From a virus, in the IMG/VR virus record IMGVR_UViG_3300045978_000010, positions 1 to 23,360 of that record: 23,360 nucleotides of DNA; one strand, given 5' to 3'. Both the position numbers and the translations under genes were made by a program. Numbering within the stretch: the first letter of the stretch is position 1; every line of letters begins with the position of its first letter. The notes under the pieces were generated by a model. It did not search any database. It saw only the letters and a list, made by a program, of their open reading frames with translations, and had not been told where the DNA came from. Below, piece by piece: positions 22,073-23,360 of the stretch.

Positions 22073-23360
22073 CGAACCGGCGCGCACGCCGCGCCGCCGG
22101 CTCGTTCCGCCGCGGATCGCGCCGCCGATCCCGGTCCTGTCGCTTACGCGCGACTACGAGCGCGCGGCGCGGGATCTCGGGATCTCCCTGATGCCCTGGC
22201 AACGCTTCGCGGGTCGGTTCCTAAACGCGGTCGACGACGAAGGGAACTGGCGCTACCGGGAAGTCGCGATCGTGGCGGCGAGACAGAACGGGAAGACGAC
22301 CTTCGTCCTTCCCTACGTTCGGCATCGTCTCCGACTCGGTCGTCGCATGCTGCATACCGCGCAGAATCGCGAGATCCCGCGGAATACGTTCCTGGAAGTC
22401 GCCGCGTCGTTCGCCGACGACCCGGACGTAACGGAGATCCGACACGCGAACGGACAGGAAACGATCCGCATGCGGAACGGCGGACGCTACACGCTCGTCG
22501 CGCCGCGTCCCGGCGTCCGCGGACACGCGATCGACGACGTCCTACTCGACGAAGTCCGCGAACAGCGGACGTTCGAGTTAGTCCAGGCGATCCGACCGAC
22601 GATTACCGCGTCGGCGAATCCGCAAGTCGTCTACCTGTCGAACGCCGGCGACGACGCGAGCGTCGTCCTTAACGACCTGGTCCGTCGCGCCGCCGCCGGC
22701 GATCCGGAACTTGCCTACCTGGAATGGTCCGCCGACCCGGACCGCGCGCTCGACGACGAGATCGGATGGCGACAGGCGAACCCGGCGCTCGGAATTACGA
22801 TCCGTCTCGAGACGCTTCGGTCCCTGTACCGGACGTCGACCGCGTCCGCGTTCGAGACGGAACACTTATGCCGTTGGGTCCGGACGATGCGACCGCGGCT
22901 CGTCTCGGAAGTCGCATGGCAACGCGCGCGAGACGACGACCTGGTACTCGGACGGCGTCCGGTTATGGGGATCGCGGTCGCGCCGAATCGCGTCTCGGTC
23001 GCGCTCGCGACGCAAACGCCGCAAGGGATCGTCGTCGTCGACCTGGTCGAAGATCTCGTCGGCGACGTCGACCTGGACCGGCTCGGTCCGGCGCTCAACG
23101 AGCGCGCGATCCGGTCCGGCGTGACGCGAACCGGCTTCGCGTCCTGGACCGATGCGCCGCTCGCGCGTCATATCCGATCCGCGAAGGCGCTCGACGGACG
23201 GGAGTTCGCCGCGGCGAGCGTGAACTTCGCGCGACTCGTAGAAAGCGGCTTCCTTCGTTGGCGCGGGTCGGATACGATCTCGAACGATCTACTCTGGTTA
23301 GCACGGAAGCCGCACGAATCCGGCGCATGGACGGCGGTCGTCGTCGACGAAGAACACTCG
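22059..23360 (+). CDS. terL: Terminase large subunit (N-terminal 434 codons; continues at base 1 side)
   Basis: The GTG start overlaps the HNH gene. The ATPase has the Q-motif-like LMPWQRF, Walker A AARQNGKT (residues 73-80), Walker B DDVLLDE (159-165) and a coupling motif VYLSNAG (191-197). It would drive DNA into the prohead. The nuclease domain starts near residue 302, but where related terminases have a GxDxSPD motif with a catalytic Asp, this one has GIAVAPNR, so the usual first Asp is Ala. The frame is open to the edge, and its last 154 bases equal the start of the window, giving a 459-residue protein on the circle. No small terminase gene is seen beside it. Confidence 0.93.
   Translation, partial: MAGVSEPARTPRRRLVPPRIAPPIPVLSLTRDYERAARDLGISLMPWQRFAGRFLNAVDDEGNWRYREVAIVAARQNGKTTFVLPYVRHRLRLGRRMLHTAQNREIPRNTFLEVAASFADDPDVTEIRHANGQETIRMRNGGRYTLVAPRPGVRGHAIDDVLLDEVREQRTFELVQAIRPTITASANPQVVYLSNAGDDASVVLNDLVRRAAAGDPELAYLEWSADPDRALDDEIGWRQANPALGITIRLETLRSLYRTSTASAFETEHLCRWVRTMRPRLVSEVAWQRARDDDLVLGRRPVMGIAVAPNRVSVALATQTPQGIVVVDLVEDLVGDVDLDRLGPALNERAIRSGVTRTGFASWTDAPLARHIRSAKALDGREFAAASVNFARLVESGFLRWRGSDTISNDLLWLARKPHESGAWTAVVVDEEHS
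23207..23360. repeat. Right copy of the 154-bp terminal direct repeat
   Basis: This segment repeats bases 1-154 with one silent difference (A at 23234 for G at 28). Removing one copy leaves a unit of 23,206 bases with an intact terminase gene. Confidence 0.9.

Noticed and set aside
1-23360. Diversity-generating retroelement for the fibre genes
   Set aside because: No reverse transcriptase gene and no template/variable repeat pair was seen.

Overview
The window is essentially one complete genome of a small tailed phage with siphovirus gene order. The first 154 bases recur as the last 154 bases with a single mismatch, so the sequence closes on itself and describes a unit of about 23.2 kb. The large terminase gene is cut by the window ends: its start is at the right edge and its last 232 bases are at the left edge. 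The DNA is GC-rich and very densely packed, with many ATGA, GTGA and TAATG start/stop overlaps. Leucine TTA and CTA codons are common, which is unusual at this GC content. The ARQNGKT-type terminase, the tail chaperone starting with a CPCPGTPH motif, the M23 lysin and the many small Cys-rich proteins recall phages of high-GC Gram-positive or related bacteria. That host guess is inference; nothing in the sequence names the host.

Layout, plus strand: terminase end (1-232), portal with a C-terminal zinc ribbon (233-1564), three accessory virion genes including a fibre-like protein with eleven 22-residue repeats (1582-3983), a protease fused to the major capsid protein (4092-5786), head-tail connector and tail-completion genes (5822-7112), major tail protein (7173-8240), tail assembly chaperones joined by a -1 frameshift at a CCCTTTA heptamer (8240-8895), tape measure (8896-10929), tail tip and fibre genes (10933-14989), M23 endolysin and holin (15000-16093). 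A minus-strand block of five small genes follows (16077-17190) and converges on the holin. A divergent control region (17191-17454) separates it from a plus-strand early-type operon (17455-20044) holding a Cas4/RecB-like nuclease, a second PD-(D/E)XK nuclease, a winged-helix protein and several small unknowns. After a 340-base stretch without a confident gene come a glycosyltransferase, an HNH endonuclease and the large terminase. I find no DNA polymerase, helicase, integrase, repressor of a known family, methyltransferase or recognisable small terminase.

The most striking signal is not a gene. The tetranucleotide AGCT appears to be completely absent from all 23,360 bases, although AGC and GCT are both common. 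Codon pairs seem adjusted to avoid it: Gln-Leu is written CAA-CTN or CAG-TTA, and Glu-Leu as GAG-TTA. This looks like strong counter-selection by a host restriction activity against AGCT. Other points worth checking are a minus-strand coding frame with no usable start codon, the loss of the usual first Asp in the terminase nuclease motif beside an HNH gene, and paired 21-base repeats before the protease-capsid gene.
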